Below are positions 13,323 through 24,171 of a DNA stretch of 64,000 nucleotides, one piece after another (the first letter of the stretch is position 1; each line of letters starts with the position of its first letter). A program made the translations under genes and the position numbers. The DNA is from Arctopsyche grandis. Lineage: Eukaryota > Arthropoda > Insecta > Trichoptera > Hydropsychidae. The stretch covers positions 12,902,001 through 12,966,000 of the forward strand of contig NC_135358.1 of NCBI RefSeq assembly GCF_051622035.1, in the 5' to 3' direction. Under the pieces are notes generated by a model. That model saw nothing but the letters and a program-made list of their open reading frames with translations. It did not search any database and was not told the DNA's origin.

Positions 13323-13823
13323 CTTCCCGCTAAAATTACCGGTGCCGCGTTTACGTTTTTGCAACTTTTCCACGGTCATGTCCAACGCCTGTGGCGGTTT
13401 TTACGCGTTTTTTTACTCGTCACGGGTACCAATTCATGAATGAAAAAATATGCTGTTTTCTATTTTAGCTGCCAATACGCACACCTGTGAATAACTTGCA
13501 AATGACACAACTATGTATTGTACAAATATCTGGAGATTCGCAGTTGATACCGGGAATCGGAGTCGTGATTAGTAAATCCGGGACTTTTTGACCGGAGTTG
13601 TAAAAAAATCTGAGCGACTCCGAGCCCGATCTATATCGCTTTTTTACTCAATAAATAATGCATGTGCATATTGAATTGCGAACGAACGCGTAGATCTACG
13701 AGAGTGAATTCCGAATACCCAATGTAAGCAAATTCGAGACAGTGTTTCTATTATCCATGTACCTAAATTGGTCAAATTTACGAGAAGCCCAATATTTGAC
13801 AAATACTTCGGATAAAAAAATTC

Positions 13824-16800
13824 GGTTGTGACCAACCCCTCACTCTATCTATGTATTTGAGCAGAGCCGTAGCGACGTTTTTGGCGCCCTTGGCATATAT
13901 CAAATTTGTCGCCCCTTTAATATTTTTTCATTACATTTAAAGAATTTATTTGATTTAAAAAATACACATTTATTGAAATATTTAAAACAAAAAATTTAAA
14001 ATAAAATAACAAAAAAAAACAGTTATTATTTATATTATAAATGTCCCACATTGAAAATTTCGCAATAAATATCATATTATAAAAGGAATCATTGCACTTA
14101 AAACAAAATTAAAATTTCGTGGTTTTTATATTTTTTTGTCGTTTATTTATCATTTTTTTTAATTTTTATAAATGTCTATTTCAAATAAATTTTTCTTGTT
14201 CTAAAACCATATTCATACATAGCTGTCTTGACCGGTAACCAATATCATTATTAACAACTTAACTATTAATTATTACAAATATTATACAAAAAGATGAATT
14301 TTCCGTGAATTTGGAGTTAATAAAGTCTGTTATTCTATTATCAAAATTTATATTAATTACTAATTCAATTTCTATTGTTATATATTTTTTATAATATTAT
14401 ATTTTGATATTTTTTTATAATTCAATTTAGTGCAATGTTCAGTAACTTTCAGTAATGTTCAGTAAAGTTCAGTAACAAATTTCTCGAAAATTCCTAAAAT
14501 CATTATCGAGCCCCCGAATTAATAAAGATGTTCTCTAAATATCCTGTTCTTTCTGCTGAAGTACAATCCTAACCTTATTCCATTTATCAAGTATGAGATT
14601 CCACAGATTTAAAAATTCAAGAAACTTATATTGTACATTTGAAAGTGAATGTGAATTAGCAAAATTATGATCGTATTTTTTGATGTTTAAAACTGAAAGT
14701 ACATACATACATATGTATGTATGTACATATGTCCTCATATTGATCGTGAACTGCTTCCGCTGCTTTCGATTTTGAACACCATCTCGTACCCGAATGTTTT
14801 TTTTTCAAGCGATGTTTATTCAAACGATGATATTTTTTCCCATCTATTAGTTGATGAGGAAAAACAAATTAAAAAAGAGTTTGTGAGGTTCCGAAAACTT
14901 AGTTTTAATTCGTTCGGTCAATTTCTCAGAACTCAAAAGTATTAAAAGTAAAACATGCATTACGCTCCCTCGAACAAAGTACATAATTAAAACATAATAT
15001 TAACCTACTTATTCAGTATGTATACATATATGTACATATGTATATACAAATGAATATTTCAAAACAACATCGAATTCTTCTTAAATTTTACTTATTTTAT
15101 AAAAAAAATAAAAATGAAATACATAGGTCAGGGGAGCCTTCAGCGCCTCTCGTATCGAGCGCCCTTCGCACTCGGCCATTTGCCATAGCCTCGCTACGGC
15201 ACTATATTTGAGAAATATAAGAAGGTTACAAAACAAAATTCGATATTGAACCGTACAGATTATGAAGTACTAATAACTAAGACAGCATTTTCGATACAAA
15301 TTGAGCGCAAATGTATGGAAACAAGACAAAAGTTCTACTTCCGGTTGTCGGATTTTGTTTAAAATTGTTTTATTAATTAAAATCAATAACAGTATTATAC
15401 ACAATAAATATCAAGAAGATTAAAATAATTTAAAAGTTCAAAATAAAATAATGAAATATAAAAAAAAATACTACTTCCGGCTTATGAATTTTGAGTACAT
15501 AAGAGTAGTACATAAAGTTAGTATTATTAGTATTAGTACATAAAGAGTACAAATATAAATTTTCAGTTAGTACATAAAGTTAGTACATAAAGAGTACAAA
15601 TATAAATTTTCAGCTTGATATGTTCAGGGGTTTGGACAGAGTAGTGGGCACAACATTTTTGACCTTTCTAAGAGGAAAAAATCCCACTTCCGGTTTATTA
15701 AATTTAATGTTTTTTTTTATTTTCATCACATTAATACAAGAATTATACTTGAACTTTTTCGTGAAGAACACACGTTTAAGAGGTCGAAAAAATAGTAAAA
15801 GAAAAATTGAACAAAAGTTAACTGCCAATTCCAGTTGAGGGATTCTTACCAAATTGCTTGTTATTATGCTTAAACTTCTAGATATGAAATTTTAGTTCAA
15901 CAAATCAAAAGGTTTAAAAAAAATGCAAAAAACCTCTATTCTCTAGAGTTAAAGTACTACTTCCGGTTCGGATAAAAATATTTAAAAAACAAAAAATTAT
16001 AAAGATTATTATTTCTATTACATGGAAAAAAATGGGTGTGACCAACCCATGACTTTATCTATGTATTTGAGGAATATAAAAAGGTTACAAAACAAAATTT
16101 GATATTGAACTAATAACTATGATAGCGATACAAATTGAGCGCAAATGTATGGAAACTTGCACAAGACAAAAGTTCTACTTCCGGCTATCGTATTTTGTTC
16201 AAATTCTTTTTATTATTTAAAATCAGTATAATTATTATACACATTAAATATCAAGAGGATAAAAATAATTTAAAAGGTCAAAATAAAATAATGAAATATT
16301 GTTTTAAAAAAAAATACTACTTTCGGTTTTCCAATTCTGACCAAAATATTAGCAACTCTAAGTTAGTAGATAAAGAATACAAATATAAAATTTCAGCTTA
16401 ATACGTTCACGGATGTGGACAGGATCCAGGCGACAACATTTTTGACCTTTCTAAGAGGAGAAAATCCCACTTCCGGTTTATTAAATTTAGTGATTTTTTT
16501 TATTTTCATTAAATTAATACAATAATTATACGAGAATTTTTTTGTGAAGATCACACATGTTTAAGTGGTCGAAAAAAATAGTCGAAGAAAAATCGAACAC
16601 GAGTAAACTGCCACTTCCGGTTGAGGGATGCTTGCCAAATTTTATCCATAACTTGCTATTACGCTTAAACTTCTAGATATGAAATTTCAGTTCAATTAAC
16701 CAAAAGGTTTCTGAGAAAAACATAAAAAAACCTCGATTCTCTAGAGTAAAACTGCTACTTCCGGTTCAGATAAAAATATTTAAAAAATATAAGGTCATAA

Positions 16801-17090
16801 ATATTATTATTTCTATTAAATGTAAAAAAAAATAATCCGATTTAGTTAGCGGTTTGGGAGATAATTGATAATAACTTAAAAAAAAAGAGGACACCTACAT
16901 ATAAGGGGAGGTACCATTTCCAGTCAACTTATAAATTTTAAAAAAAAATTACGTCGTGTAGATAAGAATTTCAGTAACCGATACAAGGTTTCAATTTGAT
17001 AGGACTTACGGTGTTCAAAAAATCCCCAAAATACACAGACACACACGAACATACAATTTTTTTCTAGATCATGGAAACGTGATCAGTAGA
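13824..17090. repeat. ACTTCCGG-rich repeat family, two diverged direct copies
   Basis: Unit A is 13824-13861 plus 15205-16033 (split by a hAT-like insertion) and unit B starts at 16034. Both open with GTGACCAACCC and share a series of blocks, each with the motif ACTTCCGGTT. Unit B runs on into a tail with CACAGACACACACGAAC and CTAGATCATGGAAACGTGATCAG-like sequence near 17030-17090, seen again near 19545-19610. A related piece lies at 57480-58080. The class is unknown to me. Confidence 0.65.
13862..15204. mobile_element. hAT-like non-autonomous DNA transposon, 1.34 kb
   Basis: The element begins CAGAGCCGTAGC and its other end, read inward, is TAGTGCCGTAGC. It is flanked by an 8-bp direct duplication TATTTGAG (13854-13861 and 15205-15212), diagnostic of hAT insertion. 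The empty site is visible in unit B near 16063, where TATTTGAG is uninterrupted. The interior is very AT-rich with no transposase recognised; short ORFs at 14535-14945 match nothing I know. Confidence 0.82.
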
Positions 17091-17396
17091 GACACGTATT
17101 TTGGGCATCTATTTTTGTCAATTTTAGCATTTTCATTTTGTATTTTAGCGTTTTAGGGCATTAAAAAAGTTCAATTTTAGCATCAATTTTTATGAAGAGT
17201 TTAATTTTAAATAATAAAAAATTTCGATGAATTTTAATAAAATTGATAATAAAATATACATATATACAATTTAAAAACAACACAACAATTAAAAAATAAT
17301 AGCAAAATTAAAAATGTTTTGGAATTAAAATTACAATGAAAAACACATGAATATAAAAAAAAGACAAAAAATATGAATATAAAAATATAATACCAA

Positions 17397-17582
17397 TTAA
17401 AATTTATTAAAACTCAACATGGAGCATATTTCTACACATTCTTTTTTGAGATTCGTGCGACGATTTATACCAATTATATTGTATTTACTAAAATACCTTT
17501 CAGCATCCACACTATTTACGGGACACCAAATAGATTTTAGAGTTGCACAACCAAACTCTTCATATTTAATTTTTGTTGCCAT
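17397..17582 (-). pseudogene. hAT transposase remnant, C-terminal dimerisation domain
   Basis: The minus strand encodes 61 residues with NSVDAERYFSKYN, RRTNL and a final CSMLSFN, the classic hAT C-terminal dimerisation signature. The DDE catalytic part and DNA-binding zinc finger are missing, so this is a fragment. The surrounding 17.1-17.7 kb is AT-rich and probably derives from the same element, but ends were not identified. It could be a source family for the hAT-like MITEs nearby; that is inference. Confidence 0.75.
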
Positions 17583-17937
17583 CTTAACAGTTAAGCATTA
17601 ATAGCAAAATGCAACTGCTTTAAATTAATAGAGAATATAAAAAGTGAATCCACGCCGGATATATTATGATGATTATTTATAGGACAATGATGATGATTAT
17701 TTATTATTTTAAAGACTTCGATTAAGTCGTCTCTTATTCTTCTCGTCTCAAGTGTTATTAATATGAGCCAAAATATTTTTTAATTTTACTCATAAAAAAA
17801 TTTTCATATCAAACAAAGTGCCAGGGCGGCGACCTAGCTCAAAAAGAAGTACCAGGACGGCGACCTGCCCCGACCTGGCACGACTACACCACTGTTCACA
17901 TAAGTACATATATACCCCGTAAATGGTCTTACACATA

Positions 17938-19170
17938 TTATGTACATCATTATCATCATCATCGTCTACAGCCCTTCGTAATCCACTGCTGGATGAAGGC
18001 CTCTCCAACGCGGTTCCACTCGTCTCTGTTTTGCGCAACTCTCATCCATCTCACTCCACACATTTTTCTAATTTCGTCTTCCCATCTTCCCTTCCTTTAC
18101 CCTTTTACATTCTTTCGGGTAACATTCTACAATTTCTTTTGTCCATCTTTCGTCCATTCTTCTAGCCACGTGACCCGCCCATTGCCATTTCAATCTCTTC
18201 ACTCTATCCACTATATCCACAACCCTTGTTTTACTTTTCACCCACGTATTCCATTTCCTGTTTTTCCTTGTTATACCAAGCATACAACGTTCCATACTTG
18301 TTTGAGTGCATTGGACTTCGTGTAGCAATTTGGCGTTCAATGTCCAATTTTCACATCCATACGTCATCACTGGCAAAATACACTGATCGAAGATCTCTTT
18401 CTTCGGGCAAAGTGGCACTTTTGATTTAAAAAACACATCCATTCGTTCAAATGCACTCCATCCTAATTTCGTACATCTCTTTATTTAATAATTATTTACT
18501 ACTTCTACTATTTTATCATCCAATGAAATACTATTAGGCATGCAATAACTATTGAACATTAGTTTGTTCTTTTCTTCGTTAATTTTTAATCCTTCTTTCC
18601 TACTTTCCCTGTCCAGCTGAGTCTGTTAAGTAAGTCAGTTGGATTGCGAGCTATTAAAACTACATATATCGTCTGCATACTACTATGACGCACGGTCATG
18701 CGGTGCATGCGGGCCTTTTAGATTTAAGGACCCAAAACCAAAGGACCCAAACCAGGTTTTCAAATAAAAATCTTGAGTCTTAAAATTATTCATACGACTA
18801 ATAGGAAACACTATTTAAAATTTTATGCACCAAATTTGATACGCAACACATTGCGTGTCGAATTTTCACTCAACTGTACTCCTTCTCACGACATTCAATA
18901 GTTGTCCCTAATGGTACAGTAATAATAATTTTCTAGAATTATCTATGAAAACGATGTTAAAATAAAATGTCTTTGAAAAATGTAATTGCATACTTTGCGA
19001 CATTGAAGGCGAGAAAAAATAACATTTAAATTATGTGAGTTAATTGCCAATTTAATTTTAATAACAAAAATACTAAAGGGGGCCTTTTTCTAACATTTGC
19101 ATGCAGACCCAATTTTCCTAGTTACGCCACTGATCGTCTGCGAACCGAAGATGACTCAAAAAGAGACCGT
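17938..19170 (-). mobile_element. RTE LINE fragment (end of reverse transcriptase), interrupted
   Basis: Minus-strand reading gives LSHLRFADD (RT active site, from about 19165), then IARNPTDLL, KINEEKNKLMF-like text, ILPVMTYGCENW, MERCMLGI and LKWQWAGHVARR, the usual order of the RTE C-terminal region. A clean ORF remains at 18442-18068; elsewhere the frame is broken by shifts and stops. A hAT-like insertion (18677-19133) splits the FADD codons. Poly-ATC near 17945-17962 probably marks the LINE 3' tail. Confidence 0.85.
18677..19133. mobile_element. hAT-like MITE inside the RTE LINE
   Basis: One end, read inward, is CAGTGGCGTAACTAGG; the other, CTATGACGCACGG, is degenerate. An 8-bp duplication TCGTCTGC flanks it (18669-18676 and 19134-19141), and the interrupted LINE reads across it. 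No coding capacity. Confidence 0.72.
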
Positions 19171-20400
19171 TGATTTTTTCTCCTGCTACATACATATATG
19201 TACATATCGGAACAAAAATGAGAAAAAAGTCAATTTGACATTTTATAAGTTAGATTGGATCCAGGGTTCTGCCAAATTTCTTTAATTAATATTATGTATT
19301 AGATGTATTATGAGCATTTATAAGAATTGTAAATAGGTTTTTGAGCTCTTTTTCCTATTATGCTGTACATTAACAGAATAATATAATACTATGATTACTA
19401 TCAATATTAAACTAAAATTTTAAAATAGAAAATGATCAGTAGATCAGTAACTATTAAAATAGATGTATTGTGAACATAATTTAGTAATGATAAAAAGCAT
19501 TCAAAAAGCAAGAATACACCGACATAATATATACACAAATACTAACACATACATTTTTTTCTAGACCATGAAAACGTGATCACTGATCATTGATCAGTGA
19601 TCGATTTTGAGTTAGAATTAGATATAGTAATAATAATTAAAATGGTCATAAAGAAAAAGTCGTCAGAGAAATGGTATTATAACATTTCAAGTAATAAATT
19701 ATATTGTGTTTATTACTTTAGGTGGTTAATATTAATAGTTGGTGGATTTGGTAAATTTGTTTAATTAGATAAGCTACATATACACATCGAAATGTTATAA
19801 TAATATTAACCCATTTCAGTGTCGTTGGATATTTACTATGTGACAGAAATTGAATCAAAAATCATCAATACCTGTTATAATACATTTGTGTTAATTTTTG
19901 TATCCAGAAATAATTCAATTGATAATTACGAAGTTAAGTATCGGTTAGTAGTTAAAACGTGAAACAAATGAAAATATTTTCCTATTTTTTTTAAATGACG
20001 AAAGTTTTACCGTCAATAAAATTCTATTGTTTTGTGGATTTTAAATTTAAAACTCATTATTATTCCACTTCTCAAATAATAAAAGATTCTAAATCCATTT
20101 TCCGAATATTTTGTATTAACCTTTATAAGGTACTTTAACAAATATTATGACCGCACTATGACGCGACACGTACGTCGGATGCTTTAATGCATAATTTAAG
20201 TACTACATGTCGAGGTGCGTCTCGAGGTAAAAAAATAAAATAAAGCGATTTAAATGCGAAATAGGAGTTACAGTTTTTTTTTGTTCTCTAAAAAATAATA
20301 AATTTTGTATTCTGTAATAATTTCCCGAAACTATGACAAATCAAATATATGTACATAAGTATGTGTATGTACTATTTACGGGCTAGTCAGTTTATAAGAT
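19171..20400. other. No gene seen
   Basis: AT-rich DNA. Bases 19540-19610 repeat the CTAGACCATGAAAACGTGATCA tail motif of the ACTTCCGG family, with nested TGATCA palindromes. No supportable exon. Confidence 0.4.
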
Positions 20401-20945
20401 ATCATCATCATTCTCTGCCATTCTCCATCCGTTGCTGGTTGAAGGCCTCTCCAAAACGCTTCCATTCGTCCCTGTTTTGAGCGGTGTCACGACAAATCAC
20501 TCACGGACTTTACACTCAATATAAAGCATTGTCAAAAAATTTCAATATAAAACATTGTCAAACAAACGAATATGGGTAATACACTATGTTGTCGTCACTA
20601 GGGATTACAATACCGAAAGTACCGATACCGGTGGTATCGGTATTTGACCGAAAACAAGTTTTTGGTACTACTGGTACCAAAAATTTATCAAAATAATTAC
20701 AAACGATTGCAGTGATCGTAATTTACACGTTAATTTGAACTCTTTATGATTTGATACATTTGCAATTGCATCGATCAATAACTATAAGCCGTTGAGTGTA
20801 AATTCCGTGAGTGATTTGTCGCGGAACCGCTTTGAGCAGCTCTCATCCCACACATTTTCCTGATTTCATCTATCCATTTCACCTGTGGCCTTCCTTGGAC
20901 CATTTTAAATTCTCTCGGGTACCAATCGAGCACATTTGTATGAAT
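20401..20945 (-). mobile_element. Second RTE LINE 3' fragment, interrupted by a MITE
   Basis: Bases 20401-20482 and 20838-20945 are one LINE 3' end on the minus strand, encoding VLDWYPREFK, GRPQVKW and DEIRKMCGMR before the tail. It parallels 17938-18120, with the same ATC-rich terminus. The MITE at 20483-20829 separates the two parts. Confidence 0.78.
20483..20829. mobile_element. hAT-like MITE with 35-bp inverted ends
   Basis: Both ends carry CGACAAATCACTCACGGA, then TTTACACTCAA, as inverted repeats (one differing base between the two blocks). TTTTGAGC (20475-20482) and CTTTGAGC (20830-20837) form a near-perfect 8-bp duplication, and the related LINE copy shows the uninterrupted site. The interior contains GGTATCGGTATTTGACCG-like sequence and no ORF. 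Confidence 0.75.
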
Positions 20946-21471
20946 GCTTTTAGAAAATAATTTAAACTTCAATTGATTTTCTTCGGTTCAGTTTGATACG
21001 GAAACAAAAATATAACGATTAATAAAATTATTTGGTCACAGAAATTTACTTTCAGTACGAAACAGTGCAATAGACATCTATTGATAGTTTTGAAAAACAA
21101 AAGATAAAACTTAAAATATATTTTCATAGATGTCTGTCTATAAAATGAATGTAATTTTAATCGGGGACCCGAACCGGAACCGAACTGAAATCCGAATACC
21201 GGGGTAACCGTTTTATTGCCGGAACGAAAACCGAAATCGAACCGATATTTTTTGGTATTAATTTTTTTTACCGAACAGGAACGAAAACAAATAACGGTTT
21301 GGATCCCTGATTTCAATGAATAATCAATGGTTATAAATTTCAAATATTGGTATTTAGAATGTACATACATGTGTATACATTGTACAAATATTGAAATTAA
21401 AAAAAAAAAACAAGAATTTATTTTAAATTCAATATATTATGTGATATAATCTGTAGGTATAAATTACTTGT
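20946..21471. other. No gene seen; GGAACCGAA-type simple repeat
   Basis: Bases 21165-21310 are a degenerate repeat built from ACCGAACCGGAAC-like words, shared in style with 20605-20660 and 45720-45850. The minus ORF through it is not a gene. An AATAAA-type poly(A) signal for gene A lies near 21415-21430 on the minus strand. Confidence 0.45.
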
Positions 21472-22452
21472 TTAATTATATACATGGACCATAACTTCAT
21501 ATACTTTGAAGCACAATTCTTGTCCTCCATGCGAAATGTAGCAACTTCCATGAGAAGGTTGTACCTGAAATAATTATTACCAATGAATAGACTTTCATAA
21601 AAATATGTAAACTATTTAATTTAAAGTACTACCTTTCCAATTGTTAAGACTCCTTGATGATGAGCACGTCCAGCATAAAGTGTTTCACCATTCGCCGTTC
21701 GTCCAGCAGGAACAGCACCAGGAGGTATTTGACCATTAGTGCTTGGTACCCATTCAATACGAGGCATATTTTGACAATATAACTAAATCAAAATTGATAT
21801 TTTATATATTATAAAAGTCATCATAGTTTGACAATGCTAGTGAATGTTAATAAATGTTGAACCTCAAAATTAGTTGTGCTTATTTCTCTTGAATCGTATG
21901 CAAAATATGCAATTTTGTGTTTCGGTATAACTTTACATGGAATAAGATCACCATTATGGTGAGCTCTACCAATGTAAATTGGACTACGATCATAATCATA
22001 GCCGGCAACAACTGCCTTGTGTTCTAAAGTATAACACGAATGAGCGGTAGTAGGAATCCATGAATATCCATCACCTGAATTATTTTTAAATTTTCATAAA
22101 TTTATGTGCTAATGAAGTGTATATTACGTTATTGAATAAACTTTTCACTCACTGGATGATGTAGGTTGTGGATTTGGTGGATAACTTACAGGAACTGTTA
22201 CATGGGATGGAGCCGTTGGACATATAGCAATTGTAGGTGGCTGATGGTGATGATGATGATGTGTATTCGGACGACCAGGTGTAAGATTTACATTTATTGG
22301 TGGTGGTTGAAAACCAAAATTCACGTTGAGTCCTAAAAACAAGTGTAAAATTATATGATATGTGCGAAATTACAGATTATGTTTTACATTTTACTAATCA
22401 TTAATTTAGTAGAAAATTGAAAATGTATAAAAAATATCTTACTCTTGGACAT
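21472..22452 (-). CDS. DM9-repeat (DUF3421) protein, gene A, 214 aa
   Basis: Five exons on the minus strand: 22452-22443, 22332-22153, 22074-21863, 21782-21633, 21564-21472; all junctions are GT-AG and phases agree. After MSKR comes a Pro/His-rich region of about 60 residues with a run of six His. Two DM9 repeats follow: GYSWIP to NFELYC (about 67-136) and IEWVP to the C-terminal YEVMV (about 142-211), each with the family signature GRAHH. DM9 proteins are soluble lectin-like proteins; known members bind mannose or respond to infection. There is no signal peptide, so it is probably intracellular. GATA sites lie 100 bp upstream. Genes B and E are paralogues. The very short first exon is the least certain part. 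Confidence 0.88.
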
Positions 22453-22550
22453 TGTAGCTGCGTATCCAACAAATTATATTCTTGCAATCAAAGTGTCTGC
22501 GTATCTAAAACATTGTACTGCCAGCTAATATGGAATATGATAAATATAAT

Positions 22551-22568
22551 GATAAGGATAAGATAAAG
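22551..22568 (-). promoter_or_regulatory. Clustered GATA sites upstream of gene A
   Basis: Three GATA words (GATAAGGATAAGATAAAG) lie about 100 bp before the gene A start codon. A near-identical GGATAAGATAAG lies about 120 bp upstream of gene B. In insects such sites drive fat-body, gut and haemocyte expression; function here is inferred from position and recurrence. Confidence 0.45.
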
Positions 22569-22947
22569 TGAATCATTGATATTTTTCATCAAATAATAAA
22601 TGTTCTGAGAAATCGAGATAAATTAAGTGAATATTTCTTATTTCAACTATTTAGAATTTCCAATTTTTACTATTAAATAGAGAGCGATATTCTTTACATT
22701 TTGGGACAGATGCTAAAATTTACAATGTGTAGATGTTAATTAATGCGATTTTTAAATGGGTGGTAAAGATAACTTATGTTTTTCTTAATTTAGTGTTGTA
22801 TTTTGAATAAAATTCATACACATATAAATCAACATACAGTGAAATATCTGTGAATCATTAAAGTTTATTTTTATTTGTATTTTTTAAAAATAAAGCAAAA
22901 AAAGGTGACTAAATTTTTATATCATAAAAAGCGACGAGACACTATCT

Positions 22948-23021
22948 GGCCCATTAGCTCAGTTGGTTAGAGCGTCGTGCTAATAACGCGAAGGTCGTGG
23001 GTTCGATCCCCCCATGGGCCA
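22948..23021 (+). tRNA. tRNA-Ile (anticodon AAT)
   Basis: A 74-nt cloverleaf with paired acceptor arms GGCCCAT/ATGGGCC and discriminator A, A box TAGCTCAGTTGG, anticodon loop CTAATAA (AAT), and B box GGTTCGATCCC. No intron. A T run (ATTTTTG) follows, acting as Pol III terminator. One T-arm pair looks mismatched (GTGGG against CCCCC), so mild decay is possible. It decodes AUU and, after A-to-I editing, AUC. Confidence 0.92.
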
Positions 23022-23117
23022 ATATTTTTGTCTCACATTTTTTAAACACCATACAATTTAATTTATTATTAATTATATATTTTTATTTATTGTTATTTAA
23101 TTTGACACGAATCTAAT

Positions 23118-23746
23118 CTAATATATAATTTCGACAGAGGCTTTGTATGTACATATGTTTGTTTGAATAGTAAAATCCGTAACGTTCTATTTAATTAAAA
23201 AACAAATGAAAATTCAAATAAATTTAAATAAAATACAACTAATCAAATAAATTTAATAAAATGTTTACTATTAGATTGGCCATGTTTAAGCGATTTATAT
23301 TACAAACACCGAGCGAAGCCGGTAAAAACACTAGTTAATATATAATTTCGAAAGAGACTTTGTATGTATGGTTGTTTGGTTCGTAAAATCCGTGGCTTTT
23401 AATTTAATAAAAAACAAATGAATATTCAAATAAATTTAAATAAAACAAAAATAATCAAATACATTTAATAAAATGTTTACTATTAGATTGGCCATGTTTA
23501 AGCGATTTATATTACAAATACCGAGCAAAGCCGGTAAAAACACTAGTTAATATATAATTTTGAAAGAGACTTTTTATGTATGTTTGTTTGGTTCGTAAAA
23601 TCCGTGGCCTATAATTTAATAAAAAAATAAATTAATATTCAAATAAATTTAAATAAAACTATTCCAATAAATTTAACAAAATATTTATTGTTAAATTGGC
23701 CATGTTTATATTACAAATACCGAGCGAAGCCGGGTAAAAACACTAG
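23118..23746 (+). mobile_element. Tandem array of three Helitron-like units
   Basis: Three head-to-tail units of about 200-217 bp end at 23334, 23546 and 23746. Each begins TAATATATAATTT and ends GAGCGAAGCCGGTAAAAACACTAG (last two blocks 12-14 bases each), followed by T. Ends in CTAG before T, a GC-rich near-terminal motif, no flanking duplication and head-to-tail arrays all fit non-autonomous Helitrons. No protein is encoded. An ordinary satellite is the alternative. Confidence 0.55.
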
Positions 23747-23836
23747 TATGTAGTCTATAAAGAAAACCAAAAAAAATCTTTAGTGTAGAAGTTATGACAA
23801 AATATTAATAAAATATATTCGCCACATAAGGCACAG

Positions 23837-23908
23837 TCCTCGGTAGTATAGTGGTCAGTATCCCCGCCTGTCACGCGGGAGACCGGGGTTCGATTCCCCG
23901 CCGGGGAG
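23837..23908 (+). tRNA. tRNA-Asp (anticodon GTC)
   Basis: A 72-nt cloverleaf with acceptor TCCTCGG/CCGGGGA, anticodon loop CTGTCAC (GTC) between CCGCC and GCGGG stems, B box GGTTCGATTCC and discriminator G. A run of 12 T directly after it is a strong Pol III terminator. All stems pair, so it is probably functional. Confidence 0.97.
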
Positions 23909-24171
23909 TTTTTTTTTTTTATTTTAATTTCCTTTCTTAATCAATTATAGACAATAACGAAATAATAAATCTTCAAGGAATTATTTTTGTAATACATATT
24001 TTCAAACACTGAATTTTTTCATAGCTTAATTTTATTTTAAAAACCACATACATATAATAAGTACATAAAATGGAAATATGATGACGAAATTACAAATATA
24101 TTAAATAGAAATATGATGAGGTTAAAATAATAAGTACATTAAATAGAAATAAATAATCATAAATTCTTATT

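Noticed and set aside
22948-23908. tRNA pair as a SINE source
   Set aside because: The SINE at 7079-7240 has a diverged head that does not match tRNA-Ile or tRNA-Asp here closely enough to name a parent.
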